Translations under genes and position numbers: made by a program
The notes under the pieces: model-generated
Seen by the model: only the letters and a program-made list of their open reading frames with translations
The model's database searches: none
What the model was told of the DNA's origin: nothing
Shown: in pieces, positions 33,483 to 46,951 of the stretch
How the letters are laid out: every line of letters begins with the position of its first letter
Position numbering within the stretch: the stretch's first letter is position 1
Source of the DNA: Trichopria drosophilae
Taxonomy: Eukaryota; Arthropoda; Insecta; Hymenoptera; Diapriidae
DNA: 64,000 nucleotides
Reading direction: 5' to 3'
Assembly (NCBI GenBank): GCA_030407085.1
Contig: CM059584.1
Location: forward strand, 128,683,001 to 128,747,000

Positions 33483-35667
33483 CCCATTAACGCCTGAAAT
33501 ACCATTTTCTGTCATATGATATCTGTAACTTTTATTTCAATCCAGTTTTTCGTATCAAAATCAAAGTTTAAAAAATATAAAGATATGGCTAACCGAAATT
33601 TAGAAAAAATTGTTTGGTATTTAGTATATTAAGCTTTCGACGTCACATTAGATTCACCATTTTTAATTTCCAAATTTTAATAACGGATTTGTATTCAGCG
33701 ATCTCAAAAATATACTCTACGCGAACATATTCATCAAAATACACGAAAAATAGAAGAAATATTTTAAAAAACCGCAAATAACAGAAAAACTCCGTATTCC
33801 AATAGCGCCATTTTGAGGACGCCATTTTGTAATTTAAATAGTAATTTTGGCCAACTTTTAGTAAAATTCATTATGCCACAGGATTCTAAGGCCTGACACG
33901 ATCGAGTAACTCCTTCGCAATAAAAATTGCAGTTTACTGAAAAAGTTTTCGCTTTTTTTCTACGCTTTTTTTCGTTCAAGAAGACATATTTAAAAAATGG
34001 AAATTGATATCGAAAAACGGACTTCAGATTCGAAAAGAGCATACTCAGAAACTATAGGAAACCCACGGTTCGTAATAATACCTCAAAGATATCCGTAAAC
34101 TTACAGAAGACGAAAACCTGCGACAAATTTTGTCCTTTTTGGATTTTACTTTTTTTATTTAAAATATAAATCATTGTGTTAATATAAGGTCATTTTTTTC
34201 AGATTTTTTAAACAAAATTAAAAAGAAAATGATGAATAATCTCAAAAAAATATTGGTATATTCTTTAGAAATGATTATTAAGACGTTATTTTGAGGTCGT
34301 TTCAATGAAGTAGGACTTTTTTTAAATTCAAATATTACGTCCACTTTTGTGCATAGTTTCAGTAGATTCCAAATATTTTAAAAGTTTGAAAATATTCAAA
34401 AGAAAAGTTAAAACAAAAAGTTCGTAAATATCTCTGTTTTTTTGGAAATTAAACAAAAAATCTGGCATTTTACTGAAATGCCTGAAGGATCAAACTGAAT
34501 TTTGACGTATACGCATCTTTCAGTTTTTCGAATTTTGATTTTCATACGAAATACATGATTGAAAATGAAATTTAAAAAAGTATTGTCAAACCTCAAAGGA
34601 TTAAAAAATTAAATGGTATATACGTTCATCATTGGAAAACAATTAAAATACACAAAACTGTATTTTAACAATTTTAAACTGCATAATAAACAATAAAATC
34701 AACATTTTTTTATTATATATAATTATTTATTTTTTGAAAAATTAACTGTAATATAATAATGTTGATTTTTGTGCTTAATTATAATTTAATCATTTTTCTA
34801 TGCTTGAAAGGAAATTTTCAGGTAATTTTGAGAAAACTTCAATTTTATTTAAAATATAAATGTAAATAAAATACGGAAAATACAAAATTTAGTAAGTTAA
34901 AATAATGTTTAAACAAATTAAAACTCAACTGGAAATTGAATATGTAAGGGATTGTAATGGCAATATCCCTAAAATTCGAGTCATGTCTAACAAACAAATC
35001 ACGTTTTACATTTTCACATTTCACTTATTAATTTTGTGTTTTAAATAATATATTTAACAATGTAACCATTGTAACCCTTTGTGACTACTGCTGTGGCATT
35101 CACTTCTCAATCTTGTTGATGTTCTGCTTAATGTAATCGTTTAGAAATTTTTTTGTTTTTTCCGACTATTTATTCATGTTTGAACTGGTTAACGTTATCA
35201 ATTTTTAGAATTTTACAAGAGAATGGTCCCGGGATCATCTACTGGCGCTGCATCGAAATTCAAAAAGTTCATTTTTTCAAAATTCGAAAAATTTCTATTT
35301 AATTTTCACTATTGCAACATTTGAATATTTATTTAACTAAAATATTATCTCTTAGTTATGTAGACGAGTTTTTGACCTCAGAATTAAAAAAAAACTATGT
35401 GAAAAAACGTATTCAAATGCATTTCCATTTACATTTTAGTCGTTACTTATAAAAGTCCAAATCCGTTATTGAAAATTATAAGTTCAAAATGGTGGATCCA
35501 ATATGACTTCGAAAACAAAAATATATTAAATACCAGACAATTTTTTTTAAATTTCGGTCAGCCATATTTTTATATTTTTTAAACTTTGATTTTTGTACGA
35601 AAAACTGGATTGAAATGAAAGTTACAGATATCACACGACAGAAAATGTAATTTCAGGCATTAATGGG
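33483..35667. mobile_element. TTAA-flanked piggyBac-like element, 2185 bp
   Basis: CCCATTAACGCCTGAAAT at 33483 mirrors ATTTCAGGCATTAATGGG at 35667, with TTAA outside both (33479-33482, 35668-35671). The inverted match reaches inward for about 210 bp to a 120-bp-family core (ATTCACCATTTTTAATTTCC at 33650; GGTGGATCCAATATGAC at 35490). It also continues outward beyond the TTAA sites. The interior holds the 750-bp shared block. No transposase frame is present. Confidence 0.55.
34703..35456 (+). repeat. 754-bp block shared with 8005-8730 (inverse)
   Basis: This matches the inverse of 8005-8730 from AACATTTTTTTATTATATAT to CGTTACTTATAAAAGT. It includes GGAAATTGAATATGTAAGGG and TGTGACTACTGCTGTGGCAT. 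The right edge touches the start of the right palindrome arm. Differences are scattered, with insertions in homopolymers. Confidence 0.7.
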
Positions 35668-36575
35668 TTAATATTTTCCTTCCCACAGTCGAGAAATTGA
35701 TTAGCATATAAATAATTTCCCTTTTTTCTAAGATATGCCAAATGTTTTTTTTTTACATGAAGTAACTTTATTCAGTAAAAATAGTTCAGTTTTTGATGTT
35801 AAAAGGGAACAAGAATCTTTAAAATACTTTGTACTGTTACTTTAAAAACATGTTGAAATATTGCCGTAATTTTTATTAAACGAATTTGTATGAAAAGTTT
35901 CTGGTGAGTTATCGAAAAATTTATCTTATCAATTTTCGAAAACGTTTTTTGAAAACGCACGAAAATAGTCCCGAACACTTCTGATCAATCAGTATACAAT
36001 ATTTTAATGTCTGCCGTACTCTCAACCTCTGAAAGTTTGGCGAGTTTTTCATAAACAGTTTTCACTACAATTTTTTAATTTGTAAACTATATTTGAAGAA
36101 ATTTTCAATCATCTTCTGAAATTATTGGTATACTTCACATTGATTCAACTCTAGGATCCTTTGATCAAAGACAAATTTTTGGTCGATATTTTTAAATAAC
36201 TTGTCATACTTTTCAATTTGATGCATAAGACTTAAAAAAATAATTTTTTTCCCATATTATAGCATTTGAAAGAGCAGTCGAATATATTCATATTCTGAAA
36301 AACTGAAAGAGTACATCAATTTTAATATACCCAACTAAAATGAATATATTACGTATAAAAATTTGACACTAAAAGTTAAAGAAATAGTAAAGATGTAGAA
36401 ATTTATAGAATAATTTATATTTGAACAGTTGTGTGATTTGCATACACAAAAGGATAGTAAATATATTCAATTCATAAACATAAATATATCATTTTTATCA
36501 ACATTTTTACAATTTGTTTGTTCAATAATTGACTAATTTTGTTGACTAGGAAGAGAAAAATAAACTGAATGAAAG

Positions 36576-39500
36576 TAAACAATTTATAAATATAATTGTA
36601 CATAGTTTATTATGTATTTATATATTACACCATTTGACAATTAATTTATGTTACTCACGTCTATCAACTCGATAATTTAGTAAGAATTTAGAACGCGATT
36701 TTGCTTAATGTTGTATAATTATTTTACTGTTAATAGATACTTTTGCCGCATACATATCGACCTGGAGTCAATTTTCATTTTAATGGATTAAATTTTTTCA
36801 TTAGATTATTTATTATTAAATAATCTTCTACTAATTAGAGTTAATATTCAGATGTCACCGTGTGCTTAAATGGTATTTAAATCAAAGGTAGAATTATCTC
36901 TTTTAATTCGATTCCAAGACACCTATAGACCGTCTGAATGCAAAAATTTTAAAAATCGTCATTTTTATATTGATTTCGGTTTTAAAAAATTAATACTTAG
37001 AAACAAGTATAAACTTACGAAAAAATCACTTCAGAAATTTATAGTAAACCTACGTGTTCTCACGTAATTCGAAGGGTTGAGAACGAATGTCATAGAGAAA
37101 ATTGAATGTGACTTACATGCAAAAATACCTAAATAATTGAAAAATTTTTTAAATGTTTGAAATTAAAGTTGTAAATCCATCTAAAAATACACATTTTATA
37201 TGTTTAGTACATTTTTTGTAAACCTGTGATTAAAAAACCCAGAAAATGAATTTTATGAATTGTTATAGAGTAATATGTGACGATTATAAACAGAAATCAG
37301 AATTCTCTCTCAATTTTATTATATTCATGATATCCTTCGTATTTTAGTGCGCTAAAAACGAATATCGCAATGAAAATTGGCACAAATCTAATCTATATCT
37401 TGAAAATAAAGAAAAATTGTTATAAATTATGATTTTTCGCTGTTTTTCTTGTTTATTTATAAAAATATTTGAAATGTCGAAACATGCTTCCAATAAAAGT
37501 TGGAGATCTGCTTACAATACCTATTTTATATTGAACACATTTTTCTGAGTTTTAAAAATTTAACGAAATAAACGAGGAAAGTAATGAAAAATTTGAATTT
37601 TTATGGATTTTTCACGTTTTTCACCGTATAAATTGTACTGCACCAATATTTGTTATGATATTCGATTTCAGTTTCTCAAAATACGTATTATTATAAAAAT
37701 TGTTGTCAATCCTGGCAGATTTTTTATGGTTTATATAATATACATATGAAAATGATATAGTTAATGGTCAATTTTCCAAAAATCCATGTGCCTTTGATTT
37801 AAATACCATTGAAGTACATCGTGATGTCTTAATATTAATTATTTACTTCAGAAGATTCGAAGTGTCCTCCAAAGGATTCATATAACTCTACACTAAACGG
37901 AGCAAATTATATTAACCGTTTTATGGTGTCAAATGTGTGGACCAGGTGTTACTTTCATTAAAAGGAGATTCATTTATGTGCATGAATTTTATGACAGTAA
38001 CATCTCACTTCATTTCCTGTTTTTTTTTTAAATATGTATTAAAATTCATGAATATTACAAATATTTTTAATAATATAGATTTCAATAAGATACGAAAATG
38101 GTTTCCGGTAAATATTTACTAAATAAAAATTAGTCAAGATTTCGAGAAATGCATATTTGTATCTATGCAGTTACTTTTGGTAGATTTCACAGCGAAACAT
38201 CTGAGCTTCACATGTCCGTGGAAAATCTTTCGTTTTTGTAGGTACTTAGAAAAACAGAAGAAAACGTACGAAAATAGATGTTGATCGATGAAAATATAGA
38301 AAATTGCCATTTTTCACATTAACGATATTAAGTAGAGGATGGACAAGTTGTATGCTATCGAAAGTTAATATAAGTTTATTTTTAGGAAATGGTAAAAACA
38401 AGTTTCTTGTCATCTATGAAAAAAAGAAATGAAAACTATTTACATGACTTTATTTTTTAATACGGTTCATGTGGTAACATATTTATAATTGTCTTGGTTT
38501 ATATTAGATTCGTAATTCAAAAGTCCAAAGTTTTTCTACACCATTTATTCCATTTTTTTTTGGTTAATATTCTTTGTTAAAATTATTGTAAATATTAATA
38601 AAAAATATGTATCTGATTTCGAAACTTTAGTCATTCTAATAAAATTTCCTAAACAATTTTTCTCAGTGCGAGTAAATGTCCGAAAATTAAATTTTTTTTA
38701 GTTTTGTTTTTATAATCCATTTTTTTTCCATGTTGATTAACGTTTTTAATAAAATAAGTATTTGTCTTTCGGTATTTAATATTTCTAATAATTCCTTTTT
38801 GTATTTCGAACGATTTAAATTTATTGTAAGGGTTTTATTTTGAATTAATATAAACAACAAATTTAAATATCGCTGACATGTCAGATGTCCTACTATTTTG
38901 GAATCAATACAAAAACGACTTCGCTTAGAACATTTAATTAATAATACTAATTTTTATTAATAATTAACAAATGGATGCTAAACGTTCTTTTTCTTCACGT
39001 GTACAAATCGATGTGGAATTTTGATTGTTTACTCGATTTTAAAGTGGACAAAGTAAATATGACATAAAAAGAGTTTATATAAATAGAATATTGAAACGAT
39101 TCTTTTTCATTCTGTGGATGGAACAAAAGGATTCAAAACGTTTCTTTCTTGTGCGCCGCGGCGTCAAACGAACAAACACGCCAACGACCTGCCCTACTCC
39201 ATTTAGGAAGTTTTGGCCTCTCATGAATATTTCTGATTAACATTTAAAACTTATTTATATTTAGTAATGGCTTTGGCATTAAACATTATTATCTTAATGA
39301 ATTAATGTCGAATTTCTTGTATAATGTTGTTTGCAATTTAAATGCATCAATAATGCTAGAAATAATGTTTATTCAATGCGTTGGAAATTATTATGCAGTT
39401 AGTAATAAGATTACAAACACATGAAAACTTTCGAAAGTTGTCAGAAATAAACGTTTAGAGTAGCAAAATATAAAATATTGACTTAAATTGTCTAAAACAA

Positions 39501-42500
39501 AAGACAGAAATAAAACTTTTGCTTCGACTGAAAATAATAAATTTTTTAGTATTCGAATGAACTTATTATAGAAATGAGGTTGTAAAGTATCAAAATTCTA
39601 GAAAAATTGTAACAAAAGTTCTTAGAAAATTCCGATGCAAATTGGAAAAAATGTTAGAAAAACGTAACGTCAGAAAAGTTGTTTACGTTTATTATTTATA
39701 TACTCAAAAACTAAAATAGTTTTATTACTCCGAAAATTCGTTAGACACGAAACTAAGTGCACCAATTTGTATAAAAAAATAATTTATATTGTTTTGTAAA
39801 AAATAAGAAATAGTTGAAACTACTAACTAGATAGTAGTACCAACATCTCTAATAAAAATGAATTTTTAAAAAAATACTAAAATAATATGAAAAGTACGTT
39901 ACTGCAAATTAATCAATATTTCACTAGTAAATAGTAAAACCCCACTAATATATTAGTAAAATTAATTACTGGTTCTCTTAATCTAAAAGTACCTAAAAAT
40001 TAATGTTTAACTAATGAATTTATAGTTTTTTATAGTTTATTGGCAAAATTACAATTGAATCAATAACGCACATTTCGTTTATGATTTAGTAGCTTTTTAA
40101 TTTTTAAACGATTTATTAGCGTCTTTTAAATTTTGAAATTTTTAATATACTCCAAGAACATTTCTTGTTGTTTTGGTCAATTGTTTTCGTTAATTGGTGG
40201 ATTTCTGTCATTTTTTTCGACCATTTTAGTCGAAATTTCTTTACTACTTTTCAAGCTTTGTTATAGGTTTACACAGGATATCTTTACTCGTTTAAAAGAT
40301 TGTCAGTTTGAGTAAATTTGTCTGTTAAAATTACATTTTTATCGTTTGTGTAAAAATTTGTGTGCATTTTTGTTGCCTTTCACTTCGGTTTTAAATGTTA
40401 CAGTTGTTTATTATTCAACAAAGTAGATTTGAATCCTCCTCCTACTAATATACCTTCCTCTACAACCAACAATTTAATGTGTTTTTAAAATTTCAAATTA
40501 TGATTTTACATGTGCAAGATTCAGTGCTACATAATTAGGGTAAGGAAATTATTTTCTGCGATTATAAAAAGCAATAGGATCGTAAACGCGGAGCGTTCGA
40601 TGTGGGAAGAGATAAGAACCTTACTAAGGAAAAATATCGTCAGAAATGTTTCTTTTTAGTCAGTTGGTTAATTCTTTCGATGATTTTTATTTAAATACAA
40701 AATAAATTATTTAAACGTAATATTATTTTTACTGCGTTTGCAAAAATATATATTACAATTTATTATCAAACCATCTTGGGAAAAGTGAGAAAATGTATAC
40801 AAAATTTTTATTTTTCGAATGAATTTAACTTTACTTTTCACGTATTTTTTCATCTTTTTTCGGAAAAACATATTTTTTACTTTGACAGATCTCTCTAAAA
40901 AGTGATCCTGATATCCAAGAGTATACCCAGATAAAAAAACTGTCCAGAAATAATAGTTTAAAAATATGACGAATTTTTTTTTAATTTATAAATTGCATTC
41001 TTTATGTTTAATCTAAGATTATGTTTTCATGTATTCCGAGACAAATTGTCAGTTATGGAGATTTATGAATACGCAAAACACAAAATGTTGGATTCAATAT
41101 TTACAGTCTATGTTCATGGTTTTTCATTAAATCAGGCGTCAAAATTGCAAAATTCAAGATGGCAGATAATTATAATCTTCACATTTTTCTGATTCATTTG
41201 TTTTGAAGAACATTCTTTATTCTCGTTATATTTCAAAACGAGAAAATGCTAATTTCATGTTCAGCACAAAAATTCAGTTGAAGAAAGCAGTAATAAACCA
41301 AATTCACTTAATAAGTTTAATAATTACAACAATTCAGAAAATGCTTTTATAATTTAAAAAATACTAAAAGAGTTCAGAACTTATGTATAATCAATGACGA
41401 TAATTTAACCTCAATTACATGATCCAATACACAAGATTTAAAAAGATTTATGCATTATAATCAATTCGAAATAATGAAATAATTGAACTGCAAATAAAAA
41501 AGATCATCATAAAGAATGAAATTTCTATAATCATGTGTTACCAATAAAAATGAAGTAATGAACAATAGATTTGCACATTAATATCTGGAATTAATGTTGG
41601 CCTAGTTTTTGCCGACAGATCGTTTCGTAGGGCACTGACCAAGGGACAAACGCCCCATTAATAAGATTTTTTAGTATGTAATTCTGAGAAAGTCCCTCGT
41701 AACTCTTCACCTATATGAAATTTTTGACGAGCAATTTAGCAGTGACCTCAGGATAAGAACAATGGAAATTTATCCGTGAGAAACAAAATTTCATATTAAA
41801 TGAATAATATAAATGTTTATAAAATTAATCAAATCAATTTTTTCAAGCAAGTTGATAAATAATGAATTAATTTGCAATTACTTTTATGTAGTTTTAAAAC
41901 ATCATTAATTCCAGTTATCATCAAATGTTATTTCAATACCTATGAACTACACAAAATATTCAAATTGAAAAAGATGGAATCGTTTGCAATCCATCAAAAA
42001 TTATTATTTCTTATAATTATGGACATATTTAGTATTTATGCATAGCAATGAACTCGACATAAAAAATATATTTAATCCAGAAATTTAAAGTTGAAGAAGG
42101 CCAAATTTTGCTAAATTATAGGTTCGAGTTACATAAAAATACAGATTTTTAAGGTTTTGAGAGTTTCGACATTTAGATATTTATTTCTAAAGATTTAATA
42201 TCAAAAATGAAATTAGTATGGGTTGTTATTACAATGGCTCAAAAAAGTTGAACTTATAACGATAATTTTTTACTTAAGTAGTTCTTGAGTAGTGCAATAG
42301 TAGAAATCGTCACTATTTTTGTCAAACAAAAAATTATTCAATACACAATTGTTTAAATTACTAGAACAAAAAACTCTTCCAAATGCAAGACAAAATTTAT
42401 AGAAGAATGTCCTCCAGGCAGGAAATTTGTATCGGATAGTGCACATCTAATAGAACCTATTTTCTTTTTGATACAATTAATTTTGCCTGAGCGAAAAGTC

Positions 42501-42950
42501 GTTCAGGTGGCCTAAGTATGAATCAGAACATTTCCAAACTCCAGTAAGGTTCCTCATCATGATAGCCTGAATGTAGCTTAATCAGGTCACGAATAGATTG
42601 CAATAAATTGGAACTGATCACGACGCATTATGTATGTCAAGATAATTTCAGAATTCAGTTCAACCATTAATATAAGACCAAATTTGCAATTTCTAGAAAC
42701 TGCTAAATATTTTGAAAAGCTTTAGGGATGGGCAGACGATTATATCAGGATTTGAGAAGAGAGACCCGTACTCATCTTCTAATTTGCATGTAGTTCCTTT
42801 AACTGCCACTAGAAACTGATTTTGTTCGCAAGTCTTCTTAGTAGAGCATGATTCCAGACTAAAATTTACAGACAGAAAAGACTTAGACGGGACAATTAAC
42901 CGTTTAGTGCTCTCAGATCAATACAAAAAATTGGTAGGGCCACTCTAAGA
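36576..42950. other. Long AT-rich stretch without visible genes or tight repeats
   Basis: I see no supportable gene. A short CG-rich spot (GTGCGCCGCGGCGTCAAACG) at about 39151-39170, followed by several ATTAATG words, differs from its surroundings and may be conserved non-coding sequence. One 120-bp-family trace (AATTCAAGATGGCAGATA) is at about 41151. Frames of up to 65 codons here are at the chance level for this composition. Confidence 0.4.
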
Positions 42951-42952
42951 TA

Positions 42953-43040
42953 TATTTACACTAACGAACTGAGTAGTTAATGACCAATTTGTTGTATCAA
43001 TTAATTGGTTAGCAACCAATTTATTTCTTAGTGAAATGTT
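42953..43040 (+). repeat. Dispersed repeat, copy 2 (partner at 1.86 kb)
   Basis: Same-orientation match to 1864-1952, with TATTTACAC, TTAATTGGTTAGCAACC and TTTATTTCTTAGTGAAA as landmarks. Old and diverged. Confidence 0.45.
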
Positions 43041-43237
43041 GTGTCAACCAATTCCTTTTATAAATCCAAGAGCACTAAAACCCATTTTTGACCGAATTAC
43101 GATGAAAAATTTTGTACTGAAACAAAGACATACTGAAAATAGAGAAGTTTTTTTGTATTTTAAGGTTAGGATGTCTCAAAATATTGACGTGATAAAGCCA
43201 TCCTGCGACCAGATTTGGATTCAGCGCAACGAAAGCA

Positions 43238-43441
43238 CAGTAGGACATCTCTTATTCGAACCTCTCTTATTCTAATTGTCCAGCCTCTCTTATTCTAATC
43301 GTTCCCCCACAAGTTTTCTCCCATTATCACACGAAAAGTCAACGAAAGGCAAAGTAAGGGAGGGTAAGGGGAAAATTAGAATAAGCGAGGTCGGCTCCAT
43401 CTTGAAAAACTTTACTAATTAGAATAAGAGAGGTCCTACTG
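43238..43441. mobile_element. CAGTAG miniature element, 204 bp
   Basis: Ends are CAGTAGGACATCTCTTATTC and GAATAAGAGAGGTCCTACTG. CTCTCTTATTCTAAT is repeated inside the left arm. The immediate flanks are CA on both sides rather than TA, so the target may have mutated. The terminal CAGTAG...CTACTG is the same as at 22883 and 46542, and all three would be non-autonomous members of a Tc1/mariner-pogo-type group. A 79-codon frame starting at 43036 runs into it and is not believed. Confidence 0.65.
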
Positions 43442-46400
43442 CAGTCCAGTTTTTGGCGATACATTTTCATAGCCGGTGTAATCAGTTCTACCACCTAAGT
43501 AATCTGTAGCTCAGATTAGTTTCACTCGTTCAATTTTTTACGGACAAATTTTGAATTATATTTAAAAATATTTTAAATCGCAATTTTTAAGGTATAAACT
43601 CAAGAAGTTATAGTCAATACTATCCTATATGAGTAAAAAATAAGATAACAAAAAGTAAATAAGGACTTTTACGATTAAAGTTAATGATTATCGTCGAATT
43701 TAGCAGTTGGGACATAGTGAGGGAATGATTTTCAGGTTACTTTCTTGAATATGTCTTTTTTGTTTATCATATAAAAAATAAATTTCTTTCATAAATTTGT
43801 ATATCTAGTAAAGTAGTTTAATTAATAAAAAAGAATTTTCGTAATTAAGGATCCTGATTTGAAAAATCGTTAAGGACATTCGATTTTTTTTAGAGTCAGT
43901 CAAATAAGGCTTATGATTAAAAACCTACTCCATATTCTTAATACATGAGTATTTTTTAATTAATAAACTACACTCATGGAGAAAAATTATTGTTGAAATG
44001 TTATAAAATGAGATATCAATTGGGGTCACTTACTGGCGTTATAATAAAGATTTCAAATACAATTTTTTCAAGCTGATTTCATAAAGCAGATGTGTTCATT
44101 CATGCTTCAAGTTGTTTTGAGGAATTATCTCAGGATTATTTCAGTCCTGTGCGTCATGAAAAATATTTCTCTCCTTGATCTGTAATCAGAATATATTAAA
44201 ATTACACAATATTTGAAACGAGGTCAAGTATCAATGAAACACAATGTTAATTCTATTCAATATCAACTGCATGACTTGAAATTATTTAAAATTTGGAAAA
44301 ATGGTTGGAGGTTATTGAGGTTAATAACATCAATCTCAAAACAATTTTTATTTTTGAATAATATCTCACTTACACTCAAATTAAGAGCATTTACTAGTTC
44401 TATAATAGTCGGATGGTCATATAAGAGACACTTATATTGAATTGATAAATTAAGTTGTCTACAAATCCCGAGTTTTACTTATTTTTTTTTAATTGTTACG
44501 GTACACAAATTAAGACAGTTTATAAATATAGATATTAATTTCTAAGCTTTCTCACTTGGTTGCTCTTCACTACTTTTAGGACCTCCAAACACCTTTAAAC
44601 AGACTATAATAAGCGCTGCTTGTGTAAATTGAAACTAATGTGAGAAGAAAATACCTGAAATAATGCGATTAATATCAATCTAAGCTACTACAAATCCAGC
44701 TTTTATTTGAATAGATCATTGAAGCATACTTAGAAGTGGCTTTCGAAAATTAATAGAAAAATAAAGACATAAGACATTGAATATTTGGATCGAGGATTGG
44801 ATTCCGACAATATAATTATTTCTAATTTATATTCACGTCCTGAAAAAGTAAAAACATGATTGTAAAGGCTTTCAGGGAACCAATAAGATGGAATTTTGCA
44901 AATATTGTTTCGATTTTCCAGCGATTTCTTTTCTGCCGCCAGAAAATCATTTGCAGAAGTGTGAAGAAGATGTTGAAAATTGAATTAATATTAAATTGCA
45001 TGTTTAGGAATTTTGTATTTTCAATAAAAATAAGTCCGTGAGTTGAACCTGGGCTCTTTCGAGCAACGTGAGTTTATGAGTCATGAGTTTACATCATTAA
45101 TATTTAAAACAATCAAGCCATAATCGTTTTTAGATGACGCATCCCCATACAAAGTATCTATATATAAATTGGGGATTATATTCAATGTGCATCTATTTAA
45201 AGCATAAAAACAAGGCTTAATTTCCACAATTAGGGGTCCAGTTTCATTTGTTGGTTAAAAAAAAATCGAAATTTATATTTTAGCAGATTTTGATTACTCT
45301 AAACGCGTTTTTCTCGGAACCACAACTATAATTTAGCGAATTTTTAAATAAAATAACTAAATAGTTATTTTTTTTCAAAACAGGACTAAATATTTGTTTT
45401 TTTTTCCTTCGGCAACACCTTTTTCTTCCTATTTTCTTTTAACGTTATTTGGAGGACTTTGCTCGTCTTAACCTAAAAAAGGATTAATTTATGTAATGGA
45501 AAGAAATTTGCGAACATATAATTTGAATTTAACTTTTTTAATTGAAACGTATGAATGTATGGATCTTTTTAAAACTTTCTTGTGCAATAATTGACAACCC
45601 AAGAAAATCGTTGGTTATTTCTTAATTTACTTCAAGAAATTAGTTTAAACATGGACTTTATATGGTGAGAAAATTGAAAACCAATGTAATAATAGATCAA
45701 TCCAGAATTACAAAGTTTTCTTTACAAGCCATTGTCGGTTAATTTTGGCTTGGTATCATTTCTAATGATGTTCTAACTTCGCGTTTGGTATCTAAGCTTG
45801 GTTTATTTGTTTTCATACCAACAATGTGTCAGTATTATTCTACTTGCATAGAATATACCTCAATTAGCAGTTATTAAATTATTCCAGATATTGATGATAA
45901 AAATTTTGGAGTCAATGTTCAGCTCATCGATGCAGAAATTAAGGTTGGGTTCAGCAATACTTTCAGACCTTTGGGGTTCATACCTGCTCTCTCACGGCTG
46001 ATGAATATAACTTACTCTGTAATAAGAGTTGTTTTCTTATTCTAGTATAGTCAATATAGAATTAAAAAAGTGAAACTAACGAAACTCGAACCAGTTGCAG
46101 TGTTTGGTTAAGATAAACAGTGAAATAGCCTGCTTACAAATTACAGTTTCGCTAACGGTTATTGTATAATGTGCATAATAAATATCACAGTAAAGCCTGT
46201 TTACAAACACATTTAAAGTATAATGAAGATAATCCGTCACAATATGTAACTTAATTATTAAATGGATTTTTAGCGCTTATTTTTATTCGGCATCCCGTTT
46301 CCGTGTTTCGATCCATCAGCCTATTATATTCGTTATTGTCTTTCTGGACTATATTATTGCTAGATTAAGCGAATTTTGGGTGACGATAACGACACTTAGT

Positions 46401-46541
46401 CATGTTTTAATGCGTAGAAAGCTTCTCGCACTAACTTCACCTACCTCCTGAAGTGGTAATACTTAGTAAAGGTTAGATTGGAAGGTTGCAATTTCGTTTT
46501 GCTAAATAACCTCAGGAATTGGGTGAGTTATTTCAGGAGTA
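43442..46541. other. Gene-free AT-rich stretch
   Basis: No supportable gene. Frames at 44213-44440 and 44856-45041 show no motif. Nothing repetitive was noticed. Confidence 0.4.
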
Positions 46542-46857
46542 CAGTAGAACCCCGCTGGATTGTCATTGTCGGTTCCGAGTCTTCCCCGCAAATCCCGCTG
46601 GACTGTCGGTAATAGGGGCAGCATCGCTTCCACCTCTACGCCGTAATCACGTGACGTTCATGACCAATTACAGACAATCTCTCTGCTTTCTATTGTAACT
46701 CCAAACCGATGCGTATGTCTAACTAGACAGCCCCTGAGGCGGCGAGCGGCGTACTGGGGATAAAGGGATTCCGAGAAGTGCCAATCCAGCGGGCCGAATC
46801 CCGACAATCCAGCGGAGTGCCAATACAGCGCGGTGCCAATCCAGCGGGGTTCTACTG
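46542..46857. mobile_element. CAGTAG miniature element, 316 bp, with internal subrepeats
   Basis: Ends are CAGTAGAACCCCGCTGG and CCAGCGGGGTTCTACTG. TA precedes the left end and CA follows the right end. Four copies of a CCAATCCAGCGG-type word follow one another at 46780-46850, and CCCGCTGGA occurs twice near the left end, so the terminal word has been multiplied inward. The body is CG-rich. TA target and CAGTAGAACC-type ends are typical of pogo-group elements. There is no coding frame. Confidence 0.7.
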
Positions 46858-46951
46858 CAATTCGAATCTAATACACTCCGCAAAGTATGTTAACACTCCG
46901 GTAGAGGAATTGAAGCTTAGCTCGAAGAATGTCTCTGACACTGCCCACGTA

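Larger units (their letters stand above)
32575..36575. mobile_element. 4-kb palindrome with about 1.1-kb arms
   Basis: The left arm 32575-33690 is the inverse of 35455-36575. Landmarks include AGTCAACAAAATTAGTC, TTTCTTTAACTTTTAGT, GACTGCTCTTTCAAATGCCA and TTGAAAAGTATGATAACTTA on the left, with their complements on the right. The divergence is greater than in the 27.7-kb foldback, so it is older. No terminal motif is clear at the outer ends. Within it the TTAA-bounded element 33483-35667 starts partway along the arms. Confidence 0.65.

Noticed and set aside
45040..45080. Possible minus-strand tRNA (GAGTTGAACCTGGGCTC)
   Set aside because: Reads like a tRNA 3' part in reverse, but the T-arm does not pair and no other arms are visible.
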